Assembly: GCA_023249255.1 (NCBI GenBank)
Contig: JAHFCY010000163.1
Coordinates: 1 to 7,882, forward strand
Direction: 5' to 3'
Length of the DNA: 7,882 nt
Source of the DNA: Candidatus Lindowiibacteriota bacterium
Lineage (GTDB): Bacteria; Lindowbacteria; 2-12-FULL-62-27
Below are positions 7,146 to 7,882 of the stretch, piece after piece (positions within the stretch are counted from its first letter, which is position 1; every line of letters begins with the position of its first letter). The notes under the pieces are model-generated. The model saw only the letters and a program-made list of their open reading frames with translations, did not search any database and had not been told where the DNA came from. Both the position numbers and the translations under genes were made by a program.

Positions 7146-7240
7146 GCCACAGACCAGCACGGACAGACACGCACAGACCCACACCTTCTCCTGTGAAAAC
7201 TGTCTGTGTCTGTGTGTGCCTGTGTGTGTCTGTGTGTGGC
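7146..7240. repeat. ~95-bp imperfect palindrome built from CA-rich and TG-rich tandem decamers
   Basis: The left arm (7146-7184) is CA-rich and the right arm (7202-7240) TG-rich, with a short central spacer. Paired end to end without gaps, 29 of the outermost 39 positions are Watson-Crick, 3 are G-T/G-U and 7 are mismatches. Each arm also has a 10-bp internal period. The right arm reads as four successive decamers, TGTCTGTGTC, TGTGTGTGCC, TGTGTGTGTC and TGTGTGTGGC (7201-7240). The left arm repeats a [C/A]CAC-ended decamer with CAGAC words. It fills most of the gap between the small exported gene and the TonB-like gene. In RNA it would form a long imperfect hairpin. No T-run follows beyond TTTT at 7246-7249, so it is not a textbook terminator. 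It may be an attenuator, an RNA-stability element, or one copy of a dispersed palindromic repeat. Confidence 0.75.
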
Positions 7241-7247
7241 AAAAGTT

Positions 7248-7882
7248 TTGAAGAGATCCTGGATTTATTCGCGGTTTCGGACGGATCAACAGCGCCGGGA
7301 CGTAATTTCCGCGCTTCTCGCATGCTCGCTGTTTTATTTCATCCTGTATTCCGTGGCGAACGTGCAGTTGGCCATCCAGATCAAAGAACCGGGCCGGAAG
7401 ACCACCATCAAATTCCAGGATCTCGCGCAGGTCGACTATGACAAATTGATGAGCCAGGAACTTTTCCCGGCGAATCAACCTTCCGCTCCGGCACAGAAGG
7501 CTGAACAGAAGAGAATTTCCGAGAAGGAGAAGACGGTCCGCAATTCGGTGTTGGCCAAATCCGTGCCTCCGCAGACAGCGCCGAAAATCGATCAGGTTGA
7601 ATTCCAGCCGAAGATGCCGGAACCCCAAATGTGGGAAGCCGAAAAATCCGATATCGCCGAAAAATCCTCCGTCCAACCGGCGGCGGTGGATTTGCCGAAG
7701 CCGGTCGCCGAACCGCCGCAGAAATTGTCCGAGGCCAATCCGGAACCGATCCAGACTGCGCTGGCCGACGTCAAACAAAATGTGACGATGGCCGCCAAGA
7801 CAAAAGACGTGAAAGCCGCCGAGCCCGCGGCCCATGCCGATTATCAGCCGGACGTCACCGCGCCCGCCGACGTGGTGCGAAA
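7248..7882 (+). CDS. TonB-like single-pass inner-membrane protein, N-terminal part (3' partial)
   Basis: The frame is open from 7197 to the window end with no stop; 211 codons follow the TTG at 7248. From there the protein has a short basic cytoplasmic N-terminus (KRSWIYSRFR...QQRRD). One transmembrane helix follows at about residues 19-39 (VISALLACSLFYFILYSVANV region). After it comes a long periplasmic stretch rich in Pro, Ala, Lys, Glu and Gln, for example PKMPEPQMW and VDLPKPVAEPPQ. This positive-inside anchor plus extended Pro/Lys/Glu linker is the layout of TonB, TolA and related energy transducers; the diagnostic C-terminal domain would lie beyond the window. The start is uncertain: TTG 7248 gives the cleanest N-terminus, GTG 7236 adds four residues, and GTGs at 7206, 7212 and 7224 would translate the TG-rich repeat into a Cys/Val-rich leader. 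None has a convincing Shine-Dalgarno. Position after the TPR and small exported genes suggests one envelope complex. An AgmX/gliding-type or other membrane-anchored linker protein is an alternative. Confidence 0.72.
   Translation, partial: MKRSWIYSRFRTDQQRRDVISALLACSLFYFILYSVANVQLAIQIKEPGRKTTIKFQDLAQVDYDKLMSQELFPANQPSAPAQKAEQKRISEKEKTVRNSVLAKSVPPQTAPKIDQVEFQPKMPEPQMWEAEKSDIAEKSSVQPAAVDLPKPVAEPPQKLSEANPEPIQTALADVKQNVTMAAKTKDVKAAEPAAHADYQPDVTAPADVVR

Noticed and set aside
7193-7441. Open frame starting with Cys/Val repeats (MKTVCVCVC)
   Set aside because: It is an artefact of translating the TG repeat. It overlaps the TonB-like gene in another frame, and its downstream part has no coherent protein character.
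7095-7835. Minus-strand open frame of 246 residues
   Set aside because: It is rich in Arg, Gly, Phe and Leu with no domain, and includes translation of the CA/TG palindrome (His-Thr-Gln runs). The + strand frame over the same region has a clean membrane anchor and periplasmic linker.

Overview
The window is a GC-rich bacterial chromosomal segment with every supported gene on the + strand. It probably comes from an uncultivated Gram-negative (two-membrane) lineage. Three things point that way: a secreted protein ending in a FlgD/T9SS-type C-terminal Ig-like domain, several Sec signal peptides with periplasmic products, and a TonB-like membrane-anchored protein. No rRNA, tRNA, CRISPR array, transposase or phage gene is visible, and I do not assign a phylum.

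Layout: (1) 2-769 is the 3' part of an extracellular protein whose last ~87 residues form a FlgD-like/T9SS type A sorting-like domain. (2) 770-882 is a short intergenic region holding two perfect copies of a 12-bp AT-rich direct repeat, 24 bp apart, just upstream of the next gene. (3) 883-1902 encodes a 339-aa protein combining a winged helix-turn-helix, a GHKL (anti-sigma/histidine-kinase type) ATPase domain and a C-terminal STAS-like DUF4325 domain. It is probably a regulator that binds the repeats upstream of its own gene. (4) 1964-6757 encodes an exported protein of ~1600 residues made almost entirely of TPR-like repeats. It is interrupted near residue 503-525 by an in-frame Gly/Pro-rich insert encoded by a nested palindromic DNA element. 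(5) 6761-7135 encodes a small exported protein with a VTVYG segment resembling the start of a TonB-dependent receptor plug, but no barrel. (6) 7136-7247 is an intergenic region dominated by a ~95-bp imperfect palindrome whose arms are CA-rich and TG-rich tandem decamers. (7) From about 7248 to the window end runs the N-terminal part of a single-pass inner-membrane protein with a long charged, Pro/Ala-rich periplasmic region, like TonB or related energy transducers. This frame has no stop before the window ends.

The TPR gene and the small exported gene are separated by 3 nt and are surely co-transcribed. The TonB-like gene follows after the palindrome. Together they look like an envelope module: a periplasmic TPR scaffold, a small periplasmic partner and an inner-membrane anchored transducer, comparable in logic to Tol-Pal, TonB/Exb or gliding-type trans-envelope complexes. 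This last statement is inference from architecture and gene order. The most interesting signals are the repeat-flanked HTH-ATPase-DUF4325 regulator, the palindromic insert inside the TPR gene, and the decamer palindrome before the TonB-like gene.
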